From assembly GCA_964391675.1 (NCBI GenBank), contig CAYMMX010000005.1, positions 62,001 to 126,000 of the forward strand: a stretch of 64,000 bases of DNA, written 5' to 3'. Below are positions 25,345-34,571 of this stretch, one piece after another. The position numbers were made by a program, and so were the translations under genes. Below the pieces are notes generated by a model that ran no database searches, was not told the origin of the DNA, and was given only the letters and a program-made list of their open reading frames with translations. Each line of letters opens with the position of its first letter. Within the stretch, counting starts at the first letter, position 1. The stretch is from CAYMMX01 sp964391675 (GTDB taxonomy: Bacteria; Cyanobacteriota; Vampirovibrionia; Gastranaerophilales; Gastranaerophilaceae).

Positions 25345-25652
25345 TACTTGTAAAGATTTGTTAATATTTTATTGTTGCTATTATTAAAATAGAGATATTT
25401 TTAAAAAAACAAAAGGAAAAATAATTTAAATAATACAATTAATGTAAGTAAAAAATCAAAACATGTGTTACAATTATAATATAAAGTGTTACTTTTACCC
25501 TTAATATTCAAGTCAGTATATAGTTATATTCGGTTTAGGAACAAATGTTACGAAAAGTTTATAAATTATAAAGAAAAAGTAAATAATTTCACGTCAAATG
25601 TTTTTTTATGAATATAGTGATGTGGAAATATTATAGTGTCGGAGGAAAATGA
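25345..25652 (+). other. 308-base intergenic leader region of the HEAT-repeat gene
   Basis: No coding frame is apparent. It contains a TATAAT at 25475-25480 flanked by two direct copies of GTGTTAC (25465-25471 and 25486-25492), 21 bases apart. This would leave a transcript leader of about 165 bases ending in the strong ribosome site GGAGGAAAATGA. No riboswitch fold is recognised. Confidence 0.5.
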
Positions 25653-26510
25653 ATGACAATTAGTGTGAACAGTAAAAAAAAGCAAGTTAAAAAAACTTTT
25701 GAAGAATTATTAATGGATTTAAGAACAAATAATTCAGAAAAAGTAAGGTATAATGCAGCTCGTATGCTTGGGGAAATGGGTGATACAAAAGCAGTTGAAC
25801 CATTAATTGATGTTTTAAGATATGACAAAAATGGTTCTGTCCGTTTATATGCAGCTCGTGCTTTAGGAGAATTGGGTGATTCAAAAGCAACTATTCACTT
25901 AATCGACTCATTAAGAAATGATAGAAATGTTGATGTTAGAGTTCGTGCAGCCCGTGCTTTAGGTAGACTTGGCGGAGACATTGTTGTAGAACCTTTAGTT
26001 GAGTCTTTAAATGATGAAAACCCTCAAGTTTGTATAACTTCAACAGATGCATTAATAGAAATCGGAGATGTTGCAACAGATGCATTAATGGAATCTTTAG
26101 ACCACGAAAAAGTTAATGTTAGATGCGATGCAACAAGAGCTTTGGGTGAAATCGGAAACAAAAAAGCTGTTGATAAAATTATCAATATGTTATATGACGA
26201 ATGGGTTAACGTTAGAATTTATGCAGTTACTTCATTAGGAAAATTAAATGATCCAAAAGCAGTTCCCTCATTAATCGATGTTATGAAAAATCGTAAAGAA
26301 AACGAATTAGTAAGAGCTGGTGCTGCTGCTGCCTTAGGTGTGCTTCGTGACCAAAGAGCTTTACTTCCTCTAAGAGAATTAATTATGGAAGCAGAAGAAT
26401 TAGGTGAATTAGAAGATACAGCATTAAAATCATTTAAAAAGATTATGGCTGCTAACTGGCAATCAATTCCTGGTGCTGCCCCTCAAAAGAAACCTGTTGG
26501 TGCTGTATAG
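25653..26510 (+). CDS. HEAT-repeat protein (PBS-lyase-like repeats)
   Basis: 285 residues built from about seven tandem units of roughly 31 residues with the pattern VRYNAARMLGEMGDTKAVEPL, VRLYAARALGELGDSKA, VRVRAARALGRLGG and so on, ending near residue 255. This is the HEAT-like repeat found in phycobilin lyases and many scaffold proteins. No catalytic motif or phycobiliprotein gene is present, so protein-protein scaffolding is the safest call. The repeated base pattern and very strong GGAGG ribosome site suggest high expression. It stands alone between two non-coding segments. Confidence 0.85.
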   Translation: MTISVNSKKKQVKKTFEELLMDLRTNNSEKVRYNAARMLGEMGDTKAVEPLIDVLRYDKNGSVRLYAARALGELGDSKATIHLIDSLRNDRNVDVRVRAARALGRLGGDIVVEPLVESLNDENPQVCITSTDALIEIGDVATDALMESLDHEKVNVRCDATRALGEIGNKKAVDKIINMLYDEWVNVRIYAVTSLGKLNDPKAVPSLIDVMKNRKENELVRAGAAAALGVLRDQRALLPLRELIMEAEELGELEDTALKSFKKIMAANWQSIPGAAPQKKPVGAV

Positions 26511-26530
26511 TTAATTGATTCAATAATTTT

Positions 26531-26561
26531 AAAAAAGACAGATTTTAAATCTGTCTTTTTT
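26531..26561. terminator. Bidirectional intrinsic terminator
   Basis: A hairpin with stem AAAAAAGACAGATT pairing with its complement up to CTGTCTTTTTT and a short AT loop, flanked by A and T runs. It ends the HEAT gene and, on minus, mazG. Confidence 0.88.
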
Positions 26562-26569
26562 ATTTTATT

Positions 26570-27340
26570 TTATTTTACTAAAACTTCTTCTTTAGCTTGC
26601 TTCCATAATTTATCAAATTCTTGAAAAGAATATTCCTGAAGTGGTTTTGTAGCTATTTCTTCCATTTTTTTAAATCTTTTCACAAATTTTTTATTTGCTT
26701 TTAAAAGAGCTTGCTCTGCATCAAGTTTATTCCAACGTGCAAGATTTACTATTGCAAAAAGAATATCTCCCATTTCTTCTTCAATATGATTTAAATTTTG
26801 GCTTTTACAAGCATCTTTAAACTCTTGAATTTCTGAAAAAACGCATTTATATAATGTTTCTTCATTTGGCCATTCAAAACCGACTTTTACAGCTTTTTTA
26901 CTGATTTTTTGCGCAGACATAAGAGCTGATTGTGCACGGGAAATGCCATCCATAACAGAGGTTCTATGTGTTTTTTCCTGTTTTTTTATTTGTTCCCAAT
27001 TATCTAAAATTTCTTTAGTTGAACTAACTTCAACATTTCCAAAGACATGAGGGTGTCTTCTAATTAATTTTTCATTTAATTCTTTAGCTACATCGTCAAT
27101 AGTAAATGCACCTTCTTCTTTTGCTATTTGTGAATGCAGCACTACCTGTAATAAAACATCACCCAACTCTTCTTTTAAATGTTTCATGTCATTGTTATCA
27201 ATGGCATCAACTGCTTCATAAGCTTCTTCAAGCATATTTGGTTTTAAGGAAGAGTGGGTTTGCTCTCTATCCCATTTACACCCTTTTTCTGAGCGAAGAA
27301 TATCTACTGTTTCTATTAATTGTTCAATATTTTTATACAT
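26570..27340 (-). CDS. mazG: Nucleoside triphosphate pyrophosphohydrolase MazG
   Basis: 256 residues with two MazG helical domains, as in E. coli MazG. The first has CKWDREQTHSSLKPNMLEEAYEAVDAI and LKEELGDVLLQVVLHSQIA, giving the Mg-binding ExxE and ExxD pattern. The second repeats this as EEMGDILFAIVNLARW. RRHPHVFG lies between them, as in the family. It hydrolyses NTPs to NMP and pyrophosphate as house cleaning or stringent-response tuning. Ribosome site GGAAG precedes the ATG. Monocistronic between terminators and hisG. Confidence 0.93.
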   Translation of the reverse strand: MYKNIEQLIETVDILRSEKGCKWDREQTHSSLKPNMLEEAYEAVDAIDNNDMKHLKEELGDVLLQVVLHSQIAKEEGAFTIDDVAKELNEKLIRRHPHVFGNVEVSSTKEILDNWEQIKKQEKTHRTSVMDGISRAQSALMSAQKISKKAVKVGFEWPNEETLYKCVFSEIQEFKDACKSQNLNHIEEEMGDILFAIVNLARWNKLDAEQALLKANKKFVKRFKKMEEIATKPLQEYSFQEFDKLWKQAKEEVLVK

Positions 27341-27392
27341 TTTACTTCCGTTATTTAATTACTTAGGGTTTAATATGCTTTACACTAAATTT

Positions 27393-28256
27393 TTATCTAA
27401 CCATTTGATCAACTGTCATAATTAAAATTCCTTGACCACCAAGAGACTTCAAGTGTTGAATACTATCATAAACCTTATCGGCATCAACTACCACATGAAT
27501 GACAACATGATTATCATCATCCATAAGCGTCATTACCGTAGGAGAAGACAATCCGGGCAGAAAGGATTTAATATCCTCTAAAGCAGATTTAGGAACATGA
27601 GCCATTAAATACTTTTTTTCACGTGCATCAATAACAGCATTTAGGGCTCTTAAAAGATTTTGTGTGCTTTCTTGTTGAATTTCAGATAAATTTTTTCTTG
27701 CAATAACAACGGCAGAAGAGCTTAAAATCTTATCAATAATTTTAAGTTTATTGGATTTTAGAGTTGAGCCTGATGATGTTATATCTACAACAACATTTGA
27801 AAGACCAAGTCTTGGGGTTATTTCCGTTGCACCTGAAACTTCAATAATTTTAGCCTTTTTACCAAGTTTATCAAAATAATCTTTCGCAATATTAGGAAAA
27901 GATGTTGCGACTTTAATTTCTGAAGGCAAATCAACAGCACAGTTATAATCGTCTTCTTCCTTAACTGCAACAACCATATCACATTGACCAAAGTCCAGAT
28001 CCATAATTTTATCAACATCTACTTTTGACTCTGTAACAATGTCAAAACCTGTAAAACCAATATCTGCAACTTCGTCTTCAACAAATTTTGGGATATCTTG
28101 AGTTCTGACAAAAATAAGAGAGTATTTTCCGTCTTTTGTTGTTACTTGCAATGTTCTTTCGCTTTTTGAAGGAAAAATTAAACCTGCGTCAGAGAGTAGT
28201 GCATATATTTTTTCTGATAATCTTCCTTTATTTGGGATTGCTATTTTAAGTTCCAT
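27393..28256 (-). CDS. hisG: ATP phosphoribosyltransferase (long form)
   Basis: 287 residues from the ATG at 28256, which follows AAAGGAG by 6 bases; the frame continues upstream to 28316 but that extension lacks homology. It catalyses the first step of histidine synthesis. MELKIAIPNKGRLSEKIYALLSDAG opens the catalytic domain, the PRPP loop is VSGATEITPRLGLSNVVVDITSSGSTL, and the last 75 residues form the regulatory HisG_C domain (MTLMDDDNHVVIHVVVDADKVYD). The long form does not require HisZ and is normally inhibited by histidine. No other his gene is adjacent. Confidence 0.93.
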   Translation of the reverse strand: MELKIAIPNKGRLSEKIYALLSDAGLIFPSKSERTLQVTTKDGKYSLIFVRTQDIPKFVEDEVADIGFTGFDIVTESKVDVDKIMDLDFGQCDMVVAVKEEDDYNCAVDLPSEIKVATSFPNIAKDYFDKLGKKAKIIEVSGATEITPRLGLSNVVVDITSSGSTLKSNKLKIIDKILSSSAVVIARKNLSEIQQESTQNLLRALNAVIDAREKKYLMAHVPKSALEDIKSFLPGLSSPTVMTLMDDDNHVVIHVVVDADKVYDSIQHLKSLGGQGILIMTVDQMVR

Positions 28257-28291
28257 AAGTACTCCTTTACTTTTATGATACAATAAAAAAT

Positions 28292-29626
28292 ATGAAAAGG
28301 AAACCAATAGTAGCAATAGTCGGACGGCCGAATGTAGGTAAATCTACCTTTGTTAATCGTCTTGTCGGTGCAAGACAATCTATTGTAGATGATTTGCCGG
28401 GAGTAACCCGAGATAGAATATATTTTGATATTGAATGGCAGCACAAATATTTTACTGTAATTGACACCGGCGGAATTATTCCGGGTGATGAAGATGAGAT
28501 TATGTTATCTATTTTTGATCAGGCAAAAATAGCCTGTGATGAAGCAGATAAAATAATTTTTCTTGTTGACGGTAAAGATGGTGTTCATCCGGCAGATGAA
28601 GATATTGCAAATATTTTAAGAAAATCAAAAAAAGAAATATTATTAGTTGTTAATAAAATTGATTCTAAAATGGCAATACCCATGCTAGCAGATTTTTATT
28701 CTCTATCAATAGGAGAGCCTATGGCAATTTCGGCGCTTCACGGAAGTGGCGGTGTTGGTGACTTGTTGGACATTTTAACAAAAGACTTTGAGGTTGAAGA
28801 CGAACAAGTTGATGAAAATACTATCAAAATTGCAATAGTAGGTCGCCCTAATGCCGGCAAGTCTTCAATAGTAAATTCCCTCTTAAAAGAAGACAGGGTA
28901 ATAGTTTCAGATATATCAGGAACAACCAGAGACAGTATAGATTCAAAAATATCTTACAAAGGGCAGGATTATATTTTAGTTGATACGGCAGGAATAAGAA
29001 AAAAATCCAAAGTGGATTGGGGTGTAGAAAAATTTGCTGTGGATAGAGCTATTCGCTCTATTAGAGATTGTGACGTAGCAGTTTTAGTCGTTGATGCAAC
29101 AGAAGGTTTAGCAGATCAGGATAAAAAAATTGCATCAACAATTATAGAATCAGGTAAAGGCATAATCGTTGCTATAAATAAATGGGATATTGTGGAAGAT
29201 AAGCAAACAAATACGATGAATCAGTTTAATAAAAAGTTGGCAAGTGATGTTCCATTTTTAGATTTTGCACCAAAAATTTATATAAGCGCCGTTACAAAAC
29301 AAAGGATTAATCAAATTTTTGAAAAATCTGTGGAAGTATATGAACAAGCAATAAAAAGAGTATCTACAGGTCTATTGAATAAAATTATAAATGAAGCTTA
29401 TGCAATGAATCCACCAACATCTGTTAAAGGTAAAAGACTTAAAATTCTTTACACAACACAAATTAATACACAACCACCGACATTTGTTATGTTTGCAAAT
29501 AATAGTGATTTAATGAAAGACCACTATAAAAGATATATGGAAAAGAAACTCAGAGAAGCATTCGGCTTTTTTGGTACTCCTGTCAGAATTGCTCTCAGAG
29601 AACGTAGTGATAAACATACTAAATAA
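28292..29626 (+). CDS. der: Ribosome-assembly GTPase Der (EngA)
   Basis: 444 residues with two tandem GTPase domains and a C-terminal KH-like domain. First domain: GRPNVGKSTFVNRLVG (G1), DTGG (G3), NKID (G4). Second domain: GRPNAGKSSIVNSLL, DTAGIRKKSKV, NKWD. The C-terminus includes the GTPVRIALRER end typical of Der. It acts in 50S subunit maturation. A TACAAT box ends 7 bases before the ATG with no ribosome site, consistent with a leaderless transcript. It is divergent from hisG with 35 bases between starts. Confidence 0.96.
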   Translation: MKRKPIVAIVGRPNVGKSTFVNRLVGARQSIVDDLPGVTRDRIYFDIEWQHKYFTVIDTGGIIPGDEDEIMLSIFDQAKIACDEADKIIFLVDGKDGVHPADEDIANILRKSKKEILLVVNKIDSKMAIPMLADFYSLSIGEPMAISALHGSGGVGDLLDILTKDFEVEDEQVDENTIKIAIVGRPNAGKSSIVNSLLKEDRVIVSDISGTTRDSIDSKISYKGQDYILVDTAGIRKKSKVDWGVEKFAVDRAIRSIRDCDVAVLVVDATEGLADQDKKIASTIIESGKGIIVAINKWDIVEDKQTNTMNQFNKKLASDVPFLDFAPKIYISAVTKQRINQIFEKSVEVYEQAIKRVSTGLLNKIINEAYAMNPPTSVKGKRLKILYTTQINTQPPTFVMFANNSDLMKDHYKRYMEKKLREAFGFFGTPVRIALRERSDKHTK

Positions 29627-29666
29627 TACTATGGTTTTTGAAATAACTTTATTGTAAGATTTTTTT

Positions 29667-31046
29667 ATGGATATTATTGAAATTAAGAAAATTTGGGAAG
29701 ATGTAAAAGCGGAATTAATTTTATCAATTCCACCATCTTCTTATGAACCCTGGATTTTACCACTTGAACCTATCGGTTTTGAAGAAAACGAATTTTCTGT
29801 ATTAACAGGTCAAGCCTTTGCAATTTCGGTAATCAGAAAAAATCATTACCAACAAATTATTGATGCTTTTAGAAAAATTTTAGGTTATGAAATTCAATTT
29901 AAAATGGTTTTTGACGAAGAGTTAGCAGCAAAATTAAAAAAACAGATTGAAAAAGCGAAAAAAACTGCAGATAAATCAACACAAGAAAATGCTGTTAATA
30001 ATTTAGCTCAAATGCAATCTTTTTCGAACCTAAATTTAAAATATAAATTTGAAAATTTTGTTGTTGGTTCAAATAGCAGTTTTGCACAAGCTGCAGCAAT
30101 GTCAGTTGCGAAATATCCGGCCAAAAAGTATAATCCTTTATTTATATACGGAGCTTCAGGACTTGGAAAAACCCATTTAATGCAGGCAATCGGTCATTAC
30201 ATAATATTTAATAATCCTAAATTAAAAGTCAGGTATATAAAAACTGAAGATTTTACAAACGAACTTATTAATAATATACGACGTGGCGGTGATATTAATG
30301 AAAGAATGACAAAATTTCGTCAAAAGTACAGGAATGTTGATATTCTGCTTTTAGATGACATTCAATTTGTTGAATCAAAAGAAAGAACCATGGAAGAAAT
30401 TTTCCATACTTTTGATAGTTTACACAATAACTCAAAACAAATTGTAATAACATCAGATCGTCCACCAAAAGATATTCCGACTTTACCAGAAAGACTAAGA
30501 ACGCGTTTTGAATGGGGGTTAATGGTTGATATTACACCGCCGGATTTTGAGACCAGGGTTGCAATTCTTGCAAATTTAGCTGATGAAATAGAGATGAAAA
30601 TATCTTCCGATGTTCTAGATTTCGTTGCCCAAAATTTCACCAAAAATGTTAGAGAATTAGAAGGTGCTTTTAATAAAATTAGCGCTTACGCCAGTATTCA
30701 AAATGTAGAACTTTCAGTCGATCTTGTTAAAAAAATTCTGAATTGTTCAAATAAACCTAAAAATATTACTATTAACCTCATTACAGATAAAGTTTGTAAG
30801 TATTTTGATGTTTCTGAAGCTGAATTAAAAAGTTCGGCAAGAAACCAAAAAATCTCTCATGCAAGACAGGTTGCAATTTATTTAGCAAGAGAGATTACAG
30901 GAATGGGTTTTGTTAATATTGCAGATTTTTTTAATAAAAAACACCCCACAATTTTATTTTCATATGAAAAAATCAAAACTGAAATTAAAACTAACAGTAA
31001 ATTAAATCAATCAGTTTGCGATTTAACAAAAGAAATTAAGAACTAA
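29667..31046 (+). CDS. dnaA: Chromosomal replication initiator protein DnaA
   Basis: 459 residues. Domain I spans about 1-85, followed by a short linker. The AAA+ domain has FVVGSNSSFAQAAA, Walker A GASGLGKTHLMQA, Walker B DILLLDDIQF and sensor II (VRELEGAFN). Domain IV has SSARNQKISHARQVAIYLAREIT, then the DNA-recognition segment NKKHPTILFSYEKI, where many bacteria have G-R-D-H-T-T. It binds DnaA boxes and opens oriC. Neither dnaN nor an evident oriC is adjacent; it follows der by 40 bases and its stop shares 4 bases with the convergent ald stop. Confidence 0.95.
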   Translation: MDIIEIKKIWEDVKAELILSIPPSSYEPWILPLEPIGFEENEFSVLTGQAFAISVIRKNHYQQIIDAFRKILGYEIQFKMVFDEELAAKLKKQIEKAKKTADKSTQENAVNNLAQMQSFSNLNLKYKFENFVVGSNSSFAQAAAMSVAKYPAKKYNPLFIYGASGLGKTHLMQAIGHYIIFNNPKLKVRYIKTEDFTNELINNIRRGGDINERMTKFRQKYRNVDILLLDDIQFVESKERTMEEIFHTFDSLHNNSKQIVITSDRPPKDIPTLPERLRTRFEWGLMVDITPPDFETRVAILANLADEIEMKISSDVLDFVAQNFTKNVRELEGAFNKISAYASIQNVELSVDLVKKILNCSNKPKNITINLITDKVCKYFDVSEAELKSSARNQKISHARQVAIYLAREITGMGFVNIADFFNKKHPTILFSYEKIKTEIKTNSKLNQSVCDLTKEIKN

Positions 31047-32164
31047 AAGCCAATAAGCATTGATAATTCTGTATGTTCAAGCCCTAGTGATTCTGCAACA
31101 GGCTCAGAAACAAGTTGACCCTGACAAGTGTTTACACCTTTAGCAAGTTCTTCACAAGATTTGACTGCTTTAACAAATCCTAAATTTGCCAACTTAACAG
31201 CATAAGGCAAAGTTGCATTGGTAAGAGCTATAGTAGATGTTCTAGCAACAGCACCTGGAATATTTGCAACAGAATAATGCATTACACCATGCTTTTCAAA
31301 AACAGGATTTTCATGAGTTGTAACTTTATCAATTGTTTCGACTATTCCACCTTGATCAATTGCTACATCAACAATAACAGACCCTTTTTTCATTTTTTTT
31401 ACCATACCTTCTGTAATTAAATGAGGTGCTTTTGCACCAGGAATTAACACTGCACCTATCAATAAGTCTGCATAAGATGAACATTGTTCTAAATTAGAAC
31501 TGTTAGACATTAATGTTTTAACCTTCCCATGAAAAATATCGTCAAAATATCTTAATCTGTTTAGATTCAAATCCAAGACCGTAACATTTGCACCCATACC
31601 GTAAGCAATTTTAGTTGCATTTAGCCCAACTGTTCCACCACCGATTATGACGATATCAGCAGGCATTACTCCCGGTACCCCGCCTAACAAAACCCCTCGT
31701 CCACCATGTGGTTTTTCTAAAAATGATGCTCCGATTTGTACAGCCATTCTTCCTGCAATTTCACTCATTGGAGTTAAAAGAGGCAATTCACCTTTTGATG
31801 TTTGAATTGTTTCATAAGCAATACCATTAACTTTACGCTTTAAGAGGGCCTTTGTAAGCTTAGGCTCAACAGCTAAATGTAGATATGTAAAAAGTAACTG
31901 TCCTTCTTTTAAAAGTTCGTACTCACTTTCTTGTGGTTCTTTAACTTTTATAATCATATCAGATTTTTTATAAATTTCTTCTATAGTTGGAAGAATATTT
32001 GCACCTATATTTGAATATTCTTCATCACTAAATCCGCTTCCTTCACCTGCTGATTGTTGAACAAAAATTTTATGCCCGTTATCAATAAGTGTTTTTGCAC
32101 CCGAAGGAGTGAGAGATACTCTATTTTCCCAATTTTTAATTTCTTTCGGAATACCAATTAACAT
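31043..32164 (-). CDS. ald: Alanine dehydrogenase
   Basis: 373 residues. It reversibly converts L-alanine to pyruvate and ammonia with NAD. The N-terminus MLIGIPKEIKNWENRVSLTPSG carries the substrate Arg and the region KVKEP the Lys; the catalytic His lies in FTYLHLA. The NAD domain has VIIGGGTVGLNATKIAYGMGANVTVLD, and VDVAIDQGG closes the active site. Length and motifs are standard. Ribosome site GGAGAG precedes the ATG. The stop overlaps the dnaA stop by 4 bases, tail to tail. Confidence 0.95.
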   Translation of the reverse strand: MLIGIPKEIKNWENRVSLTPSGAKTLIDNGHKIFVQQSAGEGSGFSDEEYSNIGANILPTIEEIYKKSDMIIKVKEPQESEYELLKEGQLLFTYLHLAVEPKLTKALLKRKVNGIAYETIQTSKGELPLLTPMSEIAGRMAVQIGASFLEKPHGGRGVLLGGVPGVMPADIVIIGGGTVGLNATKIAYGMGANVTVLDLNLNRLRYFDDIFHGKVKTLMSNSSNLEQCSSYADLLIGAVLIPGAKAPHLITEGMVKKMKKGSVIVDVAIDQGGIVETIDKVTTHENPVFEKHGVMHYSVANIPGAVARTSTIALTNATLPYAVKLANLGFVKAVKSCEELAKGVNTCQGQLVSEPVAESLGLEHTELSMLIGF

Positions 32165-32197
32165 TTATACTCTCCTTACAATATAATTAATTATCTT

Positions 32198-32950
32198 TTA
32201 ACTTATTAAGCACAAAGCCGAATTTATTTCATCAATAATTAGTTTAGCAGCTGCAACTTTATCATCTGCAGCTGTAATAGGTCTACCTATTACCAAGTAA
32301 CTAACTCCAGCTTTAATTGCCTCTGTTGGTGTATCTACACGAACTTGATCATTAACAGCCGCCCAAGTAGGTCGAGTTGCTGGACAAAGAATTATAAAAT
32401 CTTCTCCCAATTCTTGTCTTATTTTTTTTGCTTCAGATGCCCCTGCTACAATTCCGTTCAAGCCACCTTCTTTAGCTATTTTAGCAAGACTCATTATATA
32501 GTCTTCTATCTGTTTTCCGACACAAAGCTCTTCCGTTAGTGTTCTTTGACCAAAACTTGATAAAAGGCTTACTCCTAGAATTGTAGGGGATTCAATGTCT
32601 AAACTTCTAGCTGTTTCTTTTGATGTTTTTACAGCTTGTGTAATCATTTTTGACCCACCTTGTAAATGAAGATTAAAAAAGTCTACATTATGTTTAATTA
32701 AATTTGAGCACGCATGCGATACTGTGTTAGGAATATCATGAAATTTTAAATCACAATATACTTTTGCTCCATTATCTGTAATCATTTTTATTGCCATCAA
32801 GCCACAACTTGTAAATAATTGCAATCCAACCTTAAAATAACCCACATAGTCCTTTAATTCTATAACCAACTTTTTAGCTTCATCTAAATCGTCAACGTCT
32901 AAAGCCAGTATAATTCGGTCTCTTGCTTCTGTTGGTTTTAATATTGACAT
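32198..32950 (-). CDS. pyrF: Orotidine 5'-phosphate decarboxylase
   Basis: 250 residues from the ATG at 32950, chosen for GGGAG 9 bases upstream and because family homology begins at ARDRIILALDVDD; the frame runs on to 33001. Catalytic residues are visible in VYCDLKFHDIPNTV (Asp, Lys, Asp). ATRPTWAAVNDQVRVDTPTEAI and SYLVIGRPITAADDKVAAA form the phosphate-binding loops. It makes UMP in the last step of pyrimidine synthesis. It is the group I type and lies between ald and a radical SAM gene on the same strand. Confidence 0.94.
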   Translation of the reverse strand: MSILKPTEARDRIILALDVDDLDEAKKLVIELKDYVGYFKVGLQLFTSCGLMAIKMITDNGAKVYCDLKFHDIPNTVSHACSNLIKHNVDFFNLHLQGGSKMITQAVKTSKETARSLDIESPTILGVSLLSSFGQRTLTEELCVGKQIEDYIMSLAKIAKEGGLNGIVAGASEAKKIRQELGEDFIILCPATRPTWAAVNDQVRVDTPTEAIKAGVSYLVIGRPITAADDKVAAAKLIIDEINSALCLIS

Positions 32951-33016
32951 ACTTAATCTCCCAATTAAACAAATACTAACACTATGAATATTTAAAATCA
33001 AGCCTATAAAAACAAA

Positions 33017-34564
33017 TTAACAAAGAAGCCTGCATTTTTCTTGTTTTAGAAATTCTTTACCCGGTGGAACTTCAATAAAATCCCATGGCAACGATTCATC
33101 TAAAGGTATTTCACGTAAAGTATACAAATCCATTTCTACTAAATTATTATTTTTAGCAACTTCTTTATAAGCATGCTTAAAAGCCCCAATACTACCACCC
33201 TGCTCATAAACTTTTAAAACAAATTCTGTTAACTCCCTTCCGCCACGAGAAAGCATTGTCTGATAATAATCCCATTTAATGCTTGTAAAATTAGCCTTAA
33301 CACCTAATTTATGAAATTCTTTTTTTAGATAATTTTGCTTCTTTTCCAAAGAGTCAGTGCTTTCTCTTTTGCACCACTGAAAAGGAGTATGAGGTTTAGG
33401 TACAAAAGATGAAATACTAAATCCTAAATTAAATCCTTTATGAGCTTTTTTTATTTTTTTAACTAAACTAATCAATTCTACCAAATCTTCCTGGGTTTCC
33501 GTTGGAATACCAATCATTGCATAAATTTTTAATCCCTTAAGCCCATTTTCTTTAGCAATACCAATAGTTTTTAAAATTTGTTCTTCTGTTAAATTCTTAT
33601 TTATAATTTTTCGCAATCTTTCACTTCCTGCCTCAATAGCAATTGTAGTGTTTTTTTGGCCACAAGCAACCAAAGTTTTTATAACATGAGGCTCAATTGA
33701 ATCTGCTCTTAATGACGATACGCTTAATTCAAAATTTGGAATACTTTTTGATTTATTATAAATATACTTGCATATTTCATCGAATTTCGGATGTGCACTA
33801 ATCAATGCACCTAATATAGCAATTTTATTGGTATATTTTAGACCTAAATCAATTGATTCAATTACCTTTTCATATTCAACAAACCTTTGAGGTAAATTTA
33901 AATATGAAGCTAAACAAAATCCACATCTATTGGAACATCCTCTTGCAATTTCAATTATAAAAGTATTCTTAAAGAAACTTTTTTCGCTTAAAATGGGCGT
34001 TGAAACACATTCAGAAAGCTCACAGCTTACCTTTAATACTTTTTGTTGTTTTAAAGACGGAACATAAATCCCATCAATCTTAGACAATTTTTCTAAAATC
34101 ATTTTCTTAGGTTGACTTTTTAATTGTTGGCATATTTTAATTGCTTCTATATTAATACCCTCGCCATCTCCAATAATTATAAAATCAAAAAAATCTGCGT
34201 ATGGTTCGGGGTTTGAACTTAAAACAGGTCCCCCTCCAAATACTAGTGGATGAATATCATTTCTTTCTGAAAACTTTAAAGGAATATTATATTTATCTAA
34301 AATTTTAAATATATTTAAAAAATCTAAATCAAATGAAAAAGAAAAACCAATTAAATTAACATTTTTACTCATTAATTTAGTTGTTTTAGTATCAGAACAA
34401 ATTCTTTCTAAATTTACATTTTCAAGCATATCAATATTTTTGCAAATCCAAAGATAGCCTAATGAAGACATTGAAAAAGAATAAATCCCCGGGAAAGCCA
34501 TCCATACATTATAATTTGCATCTTTATTGTTTAATCGGTTGTATAAGTGCTTTTCGTCCTTCAT
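33017..34564 (-). CDS. B12-binding-domain radical SAM protein
   Basis: 515 residues from the ATG at 34564, just downstream of the AI-2E gene's stop; an upstream TTG at 34624 would overlap that gene by 53 bases. The N-terminal part (to about 190) resembles the cobalamin-binding Rossmann domain (GFSFSFDLDFLNIFKIL, VFGGGPVLSSNPEP, DFIIIGDGEG). The radical SAM core has the cluster motif ARGCSNRCGFCLASY. The set of motifs resembles the family that in many bacteria precedes a TIGR03936-type protein and ribonuclease G, but neither neighbour is present. The substrate is unknown; an RNA or cofactor modification is possible. Confidence 0.8.
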   Translation of the reverse strand: MKDEKHLYNRLNNKDANYNVWMAFPGIYSFSMSSLGYLWICKNIDMLENVNLERICSDTKTTKLMSKNVNLIGFSFSFDLDFLNIFKILDKYNIPLKFSERNDIHPLVFGGGPVLSSNPEPYADFFDFIIIGDGEGINIEAIKICQQLKSQPKKMILEKLSKIDGIYVPSLKQQKVLKVSCELSECVSTPILSEKSFFKNTFIIEIARGCSNRCGFCLASYLNLPQRFVEYEKVIESIDLGLKYTNKIAILGALISAHPKFDEICKYIYNKSKSIPNFELSVSSLRADSIEPHVIKTLVACGQKNTTIAIEAGSERLRKIINKNLTEEQILKTIGIAKENGLKGLKIYAMIGIPTETQEDLVELISLVKKIKKAHKGFNLGFSISSFVPKPHTPFQWCKRESTDSLEKKQNYLKKEFHKLGVKANFTSIKWDYYQTMLSRGGRELTEFVLKVYEQGGSIGAFKHAYKEVAKNNNLVEMDLYTLREIPLDESLPWDFIEVPPGKEFLKQEKCRLLC

Positions 34565-34571
34565 ATTATAT

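Noticed and set aside
25653..26510. Phycobilin lyase (CpcE/F) for the HEAT-repeat protein
   Set aside because: Only the generic repeat matches; there is no phycobiliprotein gene and no lyase-specific residue that I can recognise.
29627..29666. oriC next to dnaA
   Set aside because: The gap before dnaA is only 40 bases, without DnaA-box-like repeats; the 3' side is directly occupied by ald.
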